DNA of 64,000 bases from Pseudomonas sp. PSE14 (GTDB lineage Bacteria > Pseudomonadota > Gammaproteobacteria > Pseudomonadales > Pseudomonadaceae), in NCBI RefSeq assembly GCF_029203285.1, contig NZ_CP115669.1:2790001-2854000 (forward strand), written 5' to 3'. A model generated the notes under the pieces. The model was not told the DNA's origin. It did no database searches and was given only the letters and a program-made list of their open reading frames with translations. This document shows, in pieces, positions 26,044 to 34,124 of this stretch; positions within the stretch are counted from its first letter, which is position 1, and the number at the start of each line of letters is the position of its first letter. Both the position numbers and the translations under genes were made by a program.

Positions 26044-27501
26044 ATGAGCCATCCCATCGCACCGATGATCATCCGTGGCGAGGTCATCACCGATCACCTG
26101 ATCGAGGTCGGCGGCCGCGGCGGCGACCTGACCTTCCTCACCCCTGACGCGCACCGCTACCTGGACCGCCTGCCGCTGGGCAACCCGGCGAAGCTGGCCG
26201 ACCTCTACGCGCTGAGCTTCGAGGACATCCTCGACTACTGCGAGGCCCTCGCCGAGCGCCTGGACTTCGCCAGCAACCGTTACCTGCAGGAAGCCTGCGA
26301 GCTGTCCTACCTGACCGCACCGACCACCCCGACCATGGTGCGCGGCGCCTACATGAACCTGCGCCACCTGCTGACCCGCGAGGCGATCATCGAGATGGCC
26401 GAGAGCACCGTCGGCATCCCGTACCTGGAGGGCTGGGTGCGCCAGTGCTTGCTCGACGGCACCGAGCTGGAGACCCGCTGCTTCGGCTCCCGCGCGCTGC
26501 ACATCGTGGCCGGCAACGCGGTGGCGCTGTCCCTGTGGACCATCGTGCGCAACATGGTCCTGCGCAGCGATGCGATCATCAAGGCGCCGTCCAACGACCC
26601 CTTCACCGCGCTGGCCATCGCCCGCACCATGATCGACATGGCGCCCGACCACCCGTTGACCAAGCACCTCAGCGTGGCCTACTGGAAGGGCGGCGACCAG
26701 GCCCTGGAGCAGCGCCTGTACCAGCCGCAGAACATCGAGAAGATCGTCGCCTGGGGCGGTTTCGCCGCGCTCAAGCACGTCACCCGCTACATCCAGCCGG
26801 GGCTGGAGCTGATCTCCCTGGATCCCAAGCGCAGCGCCAGCATCATCGGCAGCGAGGCCTTCGCCAGCGAGGCCAGCCTGCGCGAGGCGGCGGTGCGCCT
26901 GGCCACCGATATCGGCGTGCTGAACCAGAAGGGCTGCGTCTGTTCGCGGGTGGCCTACGTGCAGAGCGGCACCGACAGCGCCGGGCTGGAGCGTCTCAAC
27001 CGCTTCGGCCAGTACGTCTACGAGGCGCTGCTGGCGTTGCCCAACACCGTCAGCACGCGGCCCAAGCGCTATGACCCGGGGCTCAAGGCCCACGTCGACG
27101 CGCTGCGCCTGGATGACGACTGGTACCGGGTGATCGGCGGCCGCGAAGGCGAGGGCGCGATCATCTGCTCGCAGCTGCCCGAGGCGGTGTCCTTCGCCGC
27201 CAGCCTGGACGACCGCACCGCCAACCTGGTGCCGGTGGATTCGCTGGAGCAGATGCTCGATGCGGTCGACGCCTACACCCAGACCGTCGGCGTCTACCCC
27301 GAGGCGATCAAGGACCGGATCAAGGACGTGCTGCCGTTGTACGGCGCGCAGCGCATCGTATCCCTGGGCTACGCGGCAGCGATGAAGTTCGCCGCCCCGC
27401 AGGACGCCATCGAGCCGATGCGTCGCATGGGCAAGTGGATCAGCAACCAGATCGCCTCGCCGGAGACCACCCCGGCGCCCTGGCTGCGTCCATCGCTCTG
27501 A
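26044..27501 (+). CDS. LuxC-family acyl-CoA reductase
   Basis: A 485-aa protein of the LuxC acyl-CoA reductase family (PF05893), an aldehyde dehydrogenase-fold enzyme that reduces an acyl group to the aldehyde with NADPH through a Cys thioester. The catalytic Cys is most likely Cys298 in LNQKGCVCS (Cys300 is close by); the position agrees with Cys286 of Vibrio LuxC. HIVAGNAVALSLW is the conserved cofactor-side block. The start lies 3 bp after the LuxE-like stop, so the two are coupled. With the following alcohol dehydrogenase the trio could interconvert acid, aldehyde and alcohol. Whether it runs reductively here, or handles aldehyde produced from the alcohol released by sulfatases, cannot be told. 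Confidence 0.9.
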   Translation: MSHPIAPMIIRGEVITDHLIEVGGRGGDLTFLTPDAHRYLDRLPLGNPAKLADLYALSFEDILDYCEALAERLDFASNRYLQEACELSYLTAPTTPTMVRGAYMNLRHLLTREAIIEMAESTVGIPYLEGWVRQCLLDGTELETRCFGSRALHIVAGNAVALSLWTIVRNMVLRSDAIIKAPSNDPFTALAIARTMIDMAPDHPLTKHLSVAYWKGGDQALEQRLYQPQNIEKIVAWGGFAALKHVTRYIQPGLELISLDPKRSASIIGSEAFASEASLREAAVRLATDIGVLNQKGCVCSRVAYVQSGTDSAGLERLNRFGQYVYEALLALPNTVSTRPKRYDPGLKAHVDALRLDDDWYRVIGGREGEGAIICSQLPEAVSFAASLDDRTANLVPVDSLEQMLDAVDAYTQTVGVYPEAIKDRIKDVLPLYGAQRIVSLGYAAAMKFAAPQDAIEPMRRMGKWISNQIASPETTPAPWLRPSL

Positions 27502-27590
27502 GCCCCGATCCCGCCGCCACCCGCACCGGGCGGCGGCACAACCCTGCATGGCCGGCGCCGCCGGCCCGGTTTTCGTATCAGGAGTCATCC

Positions 27591-28640
27591 ATGTCCCAAT
27601 GCCTCAGCTACGCCGCCAGCGCTGCCCGCGCGCCGCTGGCTCCGCTGCGCATCGACCGCCGCGAGCTGCGCGCGGACGACGTCGCCATCGAAATCGCTTA
27701 CTGCGGCGTGTGCCATACCGACCTGCACTACGCGCACAACGACTGGAACAACACCCTCTTCCCCTGCGTGCCCGGCCACGAGATCGTCGGCCTGGTCAGC
27801 GCCGTCGGCCCGGCGGTCAGCCGCTACAAGGTGGGTGACCGGGTGGCGGTCGGCTGCCTGGTGGACAGCTGCCAGCACTGCGCCGCCTGCGAGGCGAACG
27901 AGGAGCCGCACTGCGAACACGGCGCCACGCCCACCTACAACGGCCGCGACCGGCAGAACGGCGAAGTGACCCTCGGCGGCTATTCGCAGAACATCGTGGT
28001 CAGCGAGCGCTTCGTGCTGCGCGTGCCCGAAGCGCTGGACATGCGCTTCACCGGCCCGCTGCTGTGCGCCGGCATCACCGTGTGGACGCCCTTGCGCGAG
28101 CACGGCGTGGGGCAGGGCAGTCGCGTCGCGGTGCTCGGCCTGGGCGGCCTCGGCCACCTGGCGGTGAAGCTGGCCGTGGCCCTGGGCGCCGAGGTGACCG
28201 TCATCACCAGCTCCCCCGGCAAGGCCGACGACGCCCGTGCCCTCGGTGCCCACGACGTGCTGCTGTCCAGCGATGCCCAGGCGATGAAGGCGGCGGCGAA
28301 CCGCTTCGACTTCATCCTCGACACCATCCCCCGGCAGCACAACCTCAACCCCTACCTGATGCTCCTCGGCCGCCACGGCAAGCTGGTGCTGGTGGGCGCA
28401 CTGGAACCGCTGGAGCCTATCCATGGTGCGCTGCTGGCGCGCAACAACCGCTCCATCTCCGGTTCGCTGGTCGGCGGCCTGGCGCAGACCCAGGAACTGC
28501 TGGACTTCTGCGCCGAGCATGAGGTGCTGCCGCAGTGCGAGCTGATCGCCATGGAGGACATCAACGCGGCCTTCGAGCGCATGGAGCGCAACGACGTGAA
28601 ATACCGCTTCGTCATCGACATGGCCTCGCTGCGGGACTGA
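27591..28640 (+). CDS. Zinc-dependent alcohol dehydrogenase (YahK/cinnamyl-alcohol type)
   Basis: A 349-aa medium-chain dehydrogenase interconverting an alcohol and its aldehyde. Catalytic zinc ligands are in CGVCHTD and PGHEIVG; the structural zinc Cys set is in CQHCAACEANEEPHC. The Rossmann motif GLGGLG is followed by the block VTVITSS, in which a Ser/Thr-rich loop replaces the NAD-specific Asp, so NADP(H) is likely, as in YahK relatives. The ATG at 27591 follows AGGAG. It is the third gene of the LuxE-LuxC-like operon (90 bp gap). It would reduce the LuxC-like product to an alcohol or run in reverse. Confidence 0.93.
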   Translation: MSQCLSYAASAARAPLAPLRIDRRELRADDVAIEIAYCGVCHTDLHYAHNDWNNTLFPCVPGHEIVGLVSAVGPAVSRYKVGDRVAVGCLVDSCQHCAACEANEEPHCEHGATPTYNGRDRQNGEVTLGGYSQNIVVSERFVLRVPEALDMRFTGPLLCAGITVWTPLREHGVGQGSRVAVLGLGGLGHLAVKLAVALGAEVTVITSSPGKADDARALGAHDVLLSSDAQAMKAAANRFDFILDTIPRQHNLNPYLMLLGRHGKLVLVGALEPLEPIHGALLARNNRSISGSLVGGLAQTQELLDFCAEHEVLPQCELIAMEDINAAFERMERNDVKYRFVIDMASLRD

Positions 28641-28654
28641 GGCAAAGGCACGAT

Positions 28655-28701
28655 CCCCCCACAAGGGGAGGGGCCGGTGAAAGGGAAGGGCGGACTACTC
28701 T
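28655..28701 (+). promoter_or_regulatory. MalT-box-like promoter before DUF1254 pair (site 3)
   Basis: CCCCCC (28655-28660), ACAA, GGGGAGGGG (28665-28673), then TACTCT (28696-28701) as -10, 31 bp from the first G. This places the transcription start near 28708 and supports the ATG at 28732 over the upstream ATG at 28714, which would have almost no leader. Confidence 0.65.
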
Positions 28702-28731
28702 GCCCTTTCATTCATGCCGGAGACCCCCCCC

Positions 28732-30057
28732 ATGCGGATGCCCCATGCCCTCAGCGCCGTCGCGGCCAGCGTGCTGCTGACGACCTGCCCCTTCGCCCTG
28801 GCCAGCGAGGCCGCGCCTGCCGTGGACGCGCAGGCGATCAGCGACGCCTACGTCTACCTGCTCGGCCGCACGCTGGTGCTGCGCCAGCAGCGCATCGACC
28901 TGAGCGAAGGCATGGGCTGGAACAACCTGGTCCACCGCAAGCCCGGTGCGGTGGACTGGCCCAACCCCAACCTCGATGTCGCCTATTCCGAAGCCTGGCT
29001 GGCGCTGGACGAGCACAGCTGCACGCTGCTCGGCGTGCCGAAGATCCAGGGCCGCTACTACACCGCCCAGGTGCTCAACGGCTGGGGCGAGACCCTGGCC
29101 AACGTCAACGAGCGCACCTACCCCGAGCGCCCCGACGGCGAGTTCGCCTTCTGCCTGAAGGACGCGCAGGTGAAGCTGCCTGCCGATGTCCGTCGAATCG
29201 ACCTGCCGGTACGTAGCGCGCGCCTGCTGACCCGCGTCGAACTGGGCGCCGACCCGCAGGGCGCCGAACGCCTGCAACGCGCCTTCACCTTGCAGCCCAC
29301 CGGCAAGCCGGCGTTGCCCCAGGTGCCGCCGGTAGCAGACTTCGCGTGGCCGAAGCTGCCCGGCGTGGAAATCTTCGACGGCGCCGAGGCGGCCCTGGCC
29401 GAACCCGATATCAACCCCGGCATGGCGCCGCTGCAAGCCAAGGTGCGCGCCGTTGCCGCCGCGATCGGTGACCCGCAACAGCGCCAGCGCATCGACCAGA
29501 TCATCCGCAGCCGCGCCTACGCCGACCTCGCCAAGGCCTCGCCGACCATGGGCGGCGGCACCCTGCGCAACGGCTGGTCGCGGCCACCGGCCACCGGTAC
29601 CTACGGCAGCAACTACCTGACCCGCACGCTGGTGGACTACGGCGGCATCTGGGCCAATACCCGCAGCGAGGTGAACTACTTCCGCGGCGCCCTGGACGCC
29701 GACGGCAAGCCTCTTGACGGCGGCGCCAGCTACAGCCTGACCTTCCCCCGCGAGCAGTTGCCGGCCAGCCAGGCGCATTACTTCTGGTCGATCACCGCAA
29801 CCGACTCGAAGACCTTCCGCGTGCTGCCCAATCCGCTCCAGCGCTTCCTGCTCAACAACCACTCGCCGCTGACCTACAACGCGGACGGGTCGCTGACGCT
29901 CTACTTCGCCCCGCAGAAACCCGCCGGCGCACCCGAGGGCAACTGGCTGCCGACCCGCGCCGACCTGCCATACCGCCTGGTGTTCCGCTACTACGGCGCC
30001 AAGGGCGCGGTAGCGGACGGCAGCTACTTCCCGCCGGTCATCGTCAAAGGTTCCTGA
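28732..30057 (+). CDS. Exported DUF1254/DUF1214 protein
   Basis: A 441-aa protein with a signal peptide (about residues 1-23, ending FALA). The N-terminal DUF1254 region holds DAYVYLLGRTL and VHRKPGAVDWPNPNLDVAYSEAWL; the C-terminal DUF1214 region holds HYFWSITATDSKTFRVLPNP and GSLTLYF. The family is of unknown function, common in bacteria that degrade xenobiotics and lipids. The ATG at 28732 has GGAG about 9 bp before it. It is paired with a second, shorter DUF1254 protein 26 bp downstream and has its own MalT-box-like promoter. No catalytic residues can be named. Confidence 0.86.
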   Translation: MRMPHALSAVAASVLLTTCPFALASEAAPAVDAQAISDAYVYLLGRTLVLRQQRIDLSEGMGWNNLVHRKPGAVDWPNPNLDVAYSEAWLALDEHSCTLLGVPKIQGRYYTAQVLNGWGETLANVNERTYPERPDGEFAFCLKDAQVKLPADVRRIDLPVRSARLLTRVELGADPQGAERLQRAFTLQPTGKPALPQVPPVADFAWPKLPGVEIFDGAEAALAEPDINPGMAPLQAKVRAVAAAIGDPQQRQRIDQIIRSRAYADLAKASPTMGGGTLRNGWSRPPATGTYGSNYLTRTLVDYGGIWANTRSEVNYFRGALDADGKPLDGGASYSLTFPREQLPASQAHYFWSITATDSKTFRVLPNPLQRFLLNNHSPLTYNADGSLTLYFAPQKPAGAPEGNWLPTRADLPYRLVFRYYGAKGAVADGSYFPPVIVKGS

Positions 30058-30083
30058 TGACATATCGACAAGGAGAACGTCCC

Positions 30084-31106
30084 ATGTTCAAACCCCTGCG
30101 CCTGGCGACCACGCTGGCCCTGCTGCTGGCGGGCGCCGCCCATGCCGCTGATGCACCGGTGCCGGTCACGCTCGACAATTTCGTGCGTGCCGAGTCGGAT
30201 CGTTATTTCGCCCTTACCGCGCAGCGCGGCGGCTTCGGCCAGTTCGTCCATTGGCGCGAGCTGATGCCGGTGGATGCCAAGACGGTGGTGCGGCCCAACC
30301 GCGACACCCTGTATTCCACCGCGGTCTTCGACCTGGACGCCGGGCCGGTCACAGTGGAACTGCCGGAGGCTGGCAAGCGCTACCGCTCGCTGGCAGTGAT
30401 CGATGAAGATCACCATGTGCTCGCCATGCATTACCGCGCAGGACGCTACCGTATCGCCCGCGAGGACGTCGGCACGCGCTACGTGCTGCTCGGCGTGCGG
30501 ACCCTGATCGACCCCGCCAGCAGCGAGGACCTGCAGCAGGCGCATGCATTGCAGGACCGCATCCGCGTCAGCCAGCCCGGCGGCCCCGGCCAGTTCGCCG
30601 TTCCCGCCTGGGACAAGGCCAGCCAGGACCGCCTGCGCGCCGCGCTGATCGTCCTCGGTAGGACAGTGGGGGATTCGCGTGGCATGTTCGGCGCGCCGGG
30701 ACAGGTCGATCCGCTGCGGCATCTGGTCGGCAGCGCCATCGCCTGGGGCGGCAACCCCGAGCGCGATGCCTTCTACCAGATCGTCACGCCGCCACGGAAC
30801 GACGGCGCCACCGCCTACCGCCTGGACGTTCCGACGGTTCCGGTGGGGGCGTTCTGGTCGATCAGCGTCTACGATGCGCAGGGCCGTTTCCAGCGCAACG
30901 AACTGGGCGCCTATACCCTGAACAACCTGACGGCGCAGAAGGGCGAGGGCGGCAAGGTCAGCGTGCGCTTCGGTGATTGCAAGGCGGGGGTGGTGAACTG
31001 TCTACCGATCATGCCGGGGTGGAACTACATGATCCGCTACTACCTGCCGCAGCCGGTGATTCTCGATGGCGGCTGGAAGATGCCGGAGCCGCAGCCGCTG
31101 TCCTGA
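30084..31106 (+). CDS. Exported DUF1254-family protein
   Basis: A 340-aa exported protein (signal peptide about residues 1-22, ending AAHA) of the DUF1254/DUF1214 group. Family blocks are FVRAESDRYFALTAQRGGFGQFVHWREL, RPNRDTLYSTAVFDLDAGPV, and the C-terminal GAFWSISVYDAQGRFQRNELGAYTLNN. AAGGAGAAC stands 7 bp before the ATG at 30084. It is distinctly shorter than its partner but shares the double-domain layout, so the pair may act as a heteromer. Function unknown. The transcription unit ends in a repeat-rich gap. Confidence 0.86.
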   Translation: MFKPLRLATTLALLLAGAAHAADAPVPVTLDNFVRAESDRYFALTAQRGGFGQFVHWRELMPVDAKTVVRPNRDTLYSTAVFDLDAGPVTVELPEAGKRYRSLAVIDEDHHVLAMHYRAGRYRIAREDVGTRYVLLGVRTLIDPASSEDLQQAHALQDRIRVSQPGGPGQFAVPAWDKASQDRLRAALIVLGRTVGDSRGMFGAPGQVDPLRHLVGSAIAWGGNPERDAFYQIVTPPRNDGATAYRLDVPTVPVGAFWSISVYDAQGRFQRNELGAYTLNNLTAQKGEGGKVSVRFGDCKAGVVNCLPIMPGWNYMIRYYLPQPVILDGGWKMPEPQPLS

Positions 31107-31426
31107 GGTGCGGCTGGCGGATCGCGGACGGAGTCCGCTCCTACGGGGGCAAGAGCCCCTCACCCTGGGGTGAGGGGAGATGTCTGACTGCGGACTTTCC
31201 GGAAAAGGAAGCTGCCCCTGATGCCAGGCATCACAGGTACCTGTAGGAGCGAGCTTGCTCGCGAACGGATCCGCAGCGGGGCTGGTTCGCGAGCAAGCTC
31301 GCTCCTACGAAAAGCACCTGGATTGTTCGCAGGATGGGAACCGACGTTCCCGCCAACGGCGGATAACCGCGATCGGTTATCCGCCCTACGGTCGAGCATG
31401 GAGGGAGCGAGTCCCTCCACCCGGCC
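31107..31426. repeat. Repeat-rich intergenic region with REP pair and palindromes
   Basis: This 320-bp gap between converging genes holds at least four inverted repeats. They are GCGGAC/GTCCGC (31124-31138), CCCCTCACCC/GGGTGAGGGG (31156-31177), a 24-bp perfect REP pair (31243-31266 and 31285-31308) and GGCGGATAACC/GGTTATCCGCC (31358-31385). No coding capacity is supported. Confidence 0.75.
31243..31308. repeat. REP doublet (REPIN-like)
   Basis: Two perfect 24-bp inverted arms, beginning GTAGGAGCGAGC, are separated by 18 bp. The GTAGGAGCGAGCTTGCTCGC type of REP is known to be dispersed in many Pseudomonas genomes. No RAYT transposase is in the window. Confidence 0.85.
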
Positions 31427-32998
31427 TCACGACACTCGCCGCGCCTTGTCCTTCCAGTACTTGTCCCGCACCTGACGGCGCAGCACCTTGCCCACCACGC
31501 TCACCGGCAGGGCATCGACCAGGATGATGGACTTGGGCGCCTTGAAGCGTCCCAGGCGTTCCTTGACGTAGGCCTGCAACTCCTCGACCGAAACCTGCGC
31601 ACCGGCCTTGAGCACCACCTCGGCGTGTACCGCCTCGCCCCATTCCTCGTGGGGGATGCCGACCACCGCCGAGTTGGACACCGCCGCGTGGGCGTTCAGC
31701 GCCGCCTCGACTTCCACCGCGTAGACGTTGAAGCCGCCGGTGATGATCATGTCCTTCTTGCGGTCGACCAGGAACAGGAAGCCCTGGTCGTCGATGTAGC
31801 CCAGGTCGCCGGACTTCCAGAAGCCATTGCTGAACTCGTTGGCAGTGCCTTCGGGGTTGCGGTAGTAACCGCCGATGGTGCCGCGCGAGCGCACCCACAA
31901 CTCGCCGGTCTGGCCCAGGGGCAGCTCCTTGCCGTCTTCGTCGACGATGATCACCTCGGCCGCGGCCGCGATGCGCCCGGCGGAGCCCAGTTGCTGCTCG
32001 CTGGCGCTCAGGTGCTCGGCCTTGCCCAGGATGGCCACCGCATGCAGGCTCTCGGTGGCGCCGTAGATCTGCATGAAGATGTTGCCGAAGCGCTCCTGGG
32101 CCTGTCGCAGCTTGGCCGGGCTCATCGGCGCGGCGCCGTAGGCCAGGGTCTGCAGGGAGCTCAGGTCGTAGTGGCTGGCCTCGGGCATTTCCAGCAGGCG
32201 ATAGACCATGGTCGGCACCAGCAGGGTCATGGTGATGCGTTCCGCCTCGATGTTGCGGCACAGTTGGACCATGTCGGGCACGTTCTGGGTCACCGTGCAG
32301 CCGCCACGGAACAGCGTCGGCAGCAGGCCCAGACCGGAACCGTGGCTGATCGGCGCCATGTGCAGGAAGCGGGTGTCGGGCTGGTAGGGCTGCTCGCTCT
32401 CCATGTACATCGAGTCGCGCAGGGCCAGCCAGTTGTCGGTGGTGTAGGTGGCGCACTTGCCCTGGCCGGTGGTGCCGCCGGTGAAGCGGTAGACCAGGGC
32501 GTCATGCTGGATGTCGTTCTCGACGTCCGGGTTGGCGTCCGAGACGCCTTCGAGCAGGTCCCAGAAATACAGCAGGCCGTCGCGCGGGGTCGCCGGCGGG
32601 TCCATGCACACCACCACGATGCCCAGTTCGCGGAGCATGGGGAAATGGCTGTCGAGCAGGGCGTTCTCGATGAACACCACCTTCGGGCGGATGAACTCGA
32701 CCTGCCAGCGGTGCTCGTCGAAAGCATCGCGGTAATTGGTGTACGCCGCCGCGGCGTCGCCCTTGAGCGCGGTCCAGGCGTGCAGCAGCGCGATGTTGTC
32801 GTTTTCCAGGATGCACAGGTAGGTGTCGCCGCGGCGCAGTTGCAGGCGCTCGCGCATCATGTTGACGATGCGGTTGGTCAGGGCGTGCAGTTGGCGGAAG
32901 CTGTAGCGGCGGTTGCGCTCGATGTTGACCAGGGCCTCGCGCTCGCCGAAGCGGACCGCCAGGTTGCCGATGGTTCGCGAGAAATTCATGGTTGTCAT
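31427..32998 (-). CDS. AMP-dependent acyl-CoA synthetase (FadD-like) 1
   Basis: A 523-aa adenylate-forming ligase that would activate a carboxylic acid to its CoA thioester. Motifs: FTGGTTGQGK (AMP-binding loop), YGATES, the hinge SGDLGYIDDQGFLFLVDRKKDMIITGG and the C-terminal Lys in VGKVLRR. The ATG at 32998 has GGAGAA about 6 bp upstream; a second ATG at 32989 is possible, and the longer frame to 33133 is not. It is a single gene, minus strand, 144 bp after the end of the hydratase-thiolase-SDR operon, and I do not see a MalT-box-like site with correct spacing before it. The acid may be branched, aromatic or polycyclic. Confidence 0.92.
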   Translation of the reverse strand: MTTMNFSRTIGNLAVRFGEREALVNIERNRRYSFRQLHALTNRIVNMMRERLQLRRGDTYLCILENDNIALLHAWTALKGDAAAAYTNYRDAFDEHRWQVEFIRPKVVFIENALLDSHFPMLRELGIVVVCMDPPATPRDGLLYFWDLLEGVSDANPDVENDIQHDALVYRFTGGTTGQGKCATYTTDNWLALRDSMYMESEQPYQPDTRFLHMAPISHGSGLGLLPTLFRGGCTVTQNVPDMVQLCRNIEAERITMTLLVPTMVYRLLEMPEASHYDLSSLQTLAYGAAPMSPAKLRQAQERFGNIFMQIYGATESLHAVAILGKAEHLSASEQQLGSAGRIAAAAEVIIVDEDGKELPLGQTGELWVRSRGTIGGYYRNPEGTANEFSNGFWKSGDLGYIDDQGFLFLVDRKKDMIITGGFNVYAVEVEAALNAHAAVSNSAVVGIPHEEWGEAVHAEVVLKAGAQVSVEELQAYVKERLGRFKAPKSIILVDALPVSVVGKVLRRQVRDKYWKDKARRVS

Positions 32999-33094
32999 TG
33001 TTGTTCTCCATCTCGGGGCCGTCGCGGAACCGGCCCATGATAACCGCGCCCCTGGGGGCGCCGCATGGCGTTTGGTCGTTGCGCGGATGTACGA

Positions 33095-33119
33095 AAGCCC
33101 GGCCGCGCGGGCCGGGCTT
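33095..33119 (-). terminator. Terminator-like hairpin after MFE2-type SDR gene
   Basis: AAGCCCGGCC (33095-33104) and GGCCGGGCTT (33110-33119) pair perfectly; on the minus strand the stem runs into CTTTCG. It lies 24 bp after the SDR stop and separates that operon from the acyl-CoA ligase gene. The T-run is short, so this is moderate evidence. Confidence 0.6.
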
Positions 33120-33142
33120 GCGTTGGCAGTCACCCGCGCCGA

Positions 33143-34054
33143 TCAGGCGCCCTTGAAGGCTTTCATCGCGGTGTCGATGAACAGGCCGACCTGCTGGTTG
33201 GCATCGTTGCGCGGGCCGGCGCTGCTCCAGTCGGTGATCTGCTCCAGGTGTGCCTGCACGTCTTCCGGGGTCAGCTCGCTGCCCAGGAACACCGGCGTGG
33301 TCTCTTCCATGCGCACGGCGGAGAACACGCCGGCGCCGGCGCCCAGCACCAGCTTGGTTGGTGCCTGCTCGCTGACCAGGAACAGCGCGCCCGGGCTGAC
33401 CTGCTCGGCGCGGCTGGCCTTGAGCAGCTCTTCCGGCATCACGTCCTCGGTCATGCGGGTGGCGGCCATGGGCGCCAGGGTGTTGACGTGGATGTTGTTC
33501 TTGCGGCCCTCGATGGCGAGCATGTTCATCAGACCCACCAGGCCCATCTTGGCCGCGCCGTAGTTGGCCTGGCCGAAGTTGCCGAACATGCCGGCGGCCG
33601 AGGTGGTCATCAGGATGCGCCCGTAGTTCTGCTCCCTCATCAGGTCCCAGACGGCCTTGGAGCAGTACATCGACCCCAGCAGGTGGACGTTGAGCACGGC
33701 ATGGATGTCGGCCAGCTCCATCTTGGCGAAGGACTTGTCGCGCAGGATGCCGGCGTTGTTGATCAGGATGTCGACGCGGCCGAAGGCCTCGACGGTCTGC
33801 CGGACCAGGGCCTGGACCTGCTCGTAGTCGGCGACGTTGGCGCCGTTGGCGATGGCGTTGCCGCCGGCCTTGCGGATTTCCTCGACCACGGCCTGGGCGG
33901 CGTCGGAGGAGCTGCCGGTGCCGTCGCGGCTGCCGCCGAAGTCGTTGATCACCACCTTGGCGCCGCGCGCGGCGAGTTGCAGGGCGTGGATGCGGCCCAG
34001 GCCGTTGCCGGCGCCGGTGACGATGGCGACGCGATCATCGAAACGAATGGTCAT
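33143..34054 (-). CDS. SDR dehydrogenase of MFE2/17-beta-HSD4 type
   Basis: A 303-aa SDR resembling the dehydrogenase domain of peroxisomal multifunctional enzyme 2, which oxidises (3R)-hydroxyacyl-CoA, including steroid side-chain intermediates. The cofactor motif is TGAGNGLG, followed by VVINDFGGSRDG typical of this subgroup, and the catalytic segment is ANYGAAKMG. The C-terminal extension of about 50 residues (TPEDVQAHLEQITDW) is also a subgroup trait. The ATG at 34054 has AGGAA 8 bp upstream; the upstream Met in the longer frame has none. It is last in the operon hydratase-thiolase-SDR. Confidence 0.9.
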   Translation of the reverse strand: MTIRFDDRVAIVTGAGNGLGRIHALQLAARGAKVVINDFGGSRDGTGSSSDAAQAVVEEIRKAGGNAIANGANVADYEQVQALVRQTVEAFGRVDILINNAGILRDKSFAKMELADIHAVLNVHLLGSMYCSKAVWDLMREQNYGRILMTTSAAGMFGNFGQANYGAAKMGLVGLMNMLAIEGRKNNIHVNTLAPMAATRMTEDVMPEELLKASRAEQVSPGALFLVSEQAPTKLVLGAGAGVFSAVRMEETTPVFLGSELTPEDVQAHLEQITDWSSAGPRNDANQQVGLFIDTAMKAFKGA

Positions 34055-34124
34055 GCTGTGGTTCCTCATGGATCTTGTTGTTGTCGCGACGGGAGCGAGG
34101 TACCGCTCCCGTCAAGGATAGTGA

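Noticed and set aside
24610..27501. Bioluminescence operon
   Set aside because: LuxE- and LuxC-like genes are present but luxA, luxB and luxD are not, and the context is catabolic.
33046..33061. GCGCCCC/GGGGCGC palindrome upstream of the ligase gene at 31427 as a thirteenth MalT-box-like site
   Set aside because: The spacer between C-run and G-run is only 1-2 bp and no -10 lies at 27-31 bp, so it does not fit the shared design.
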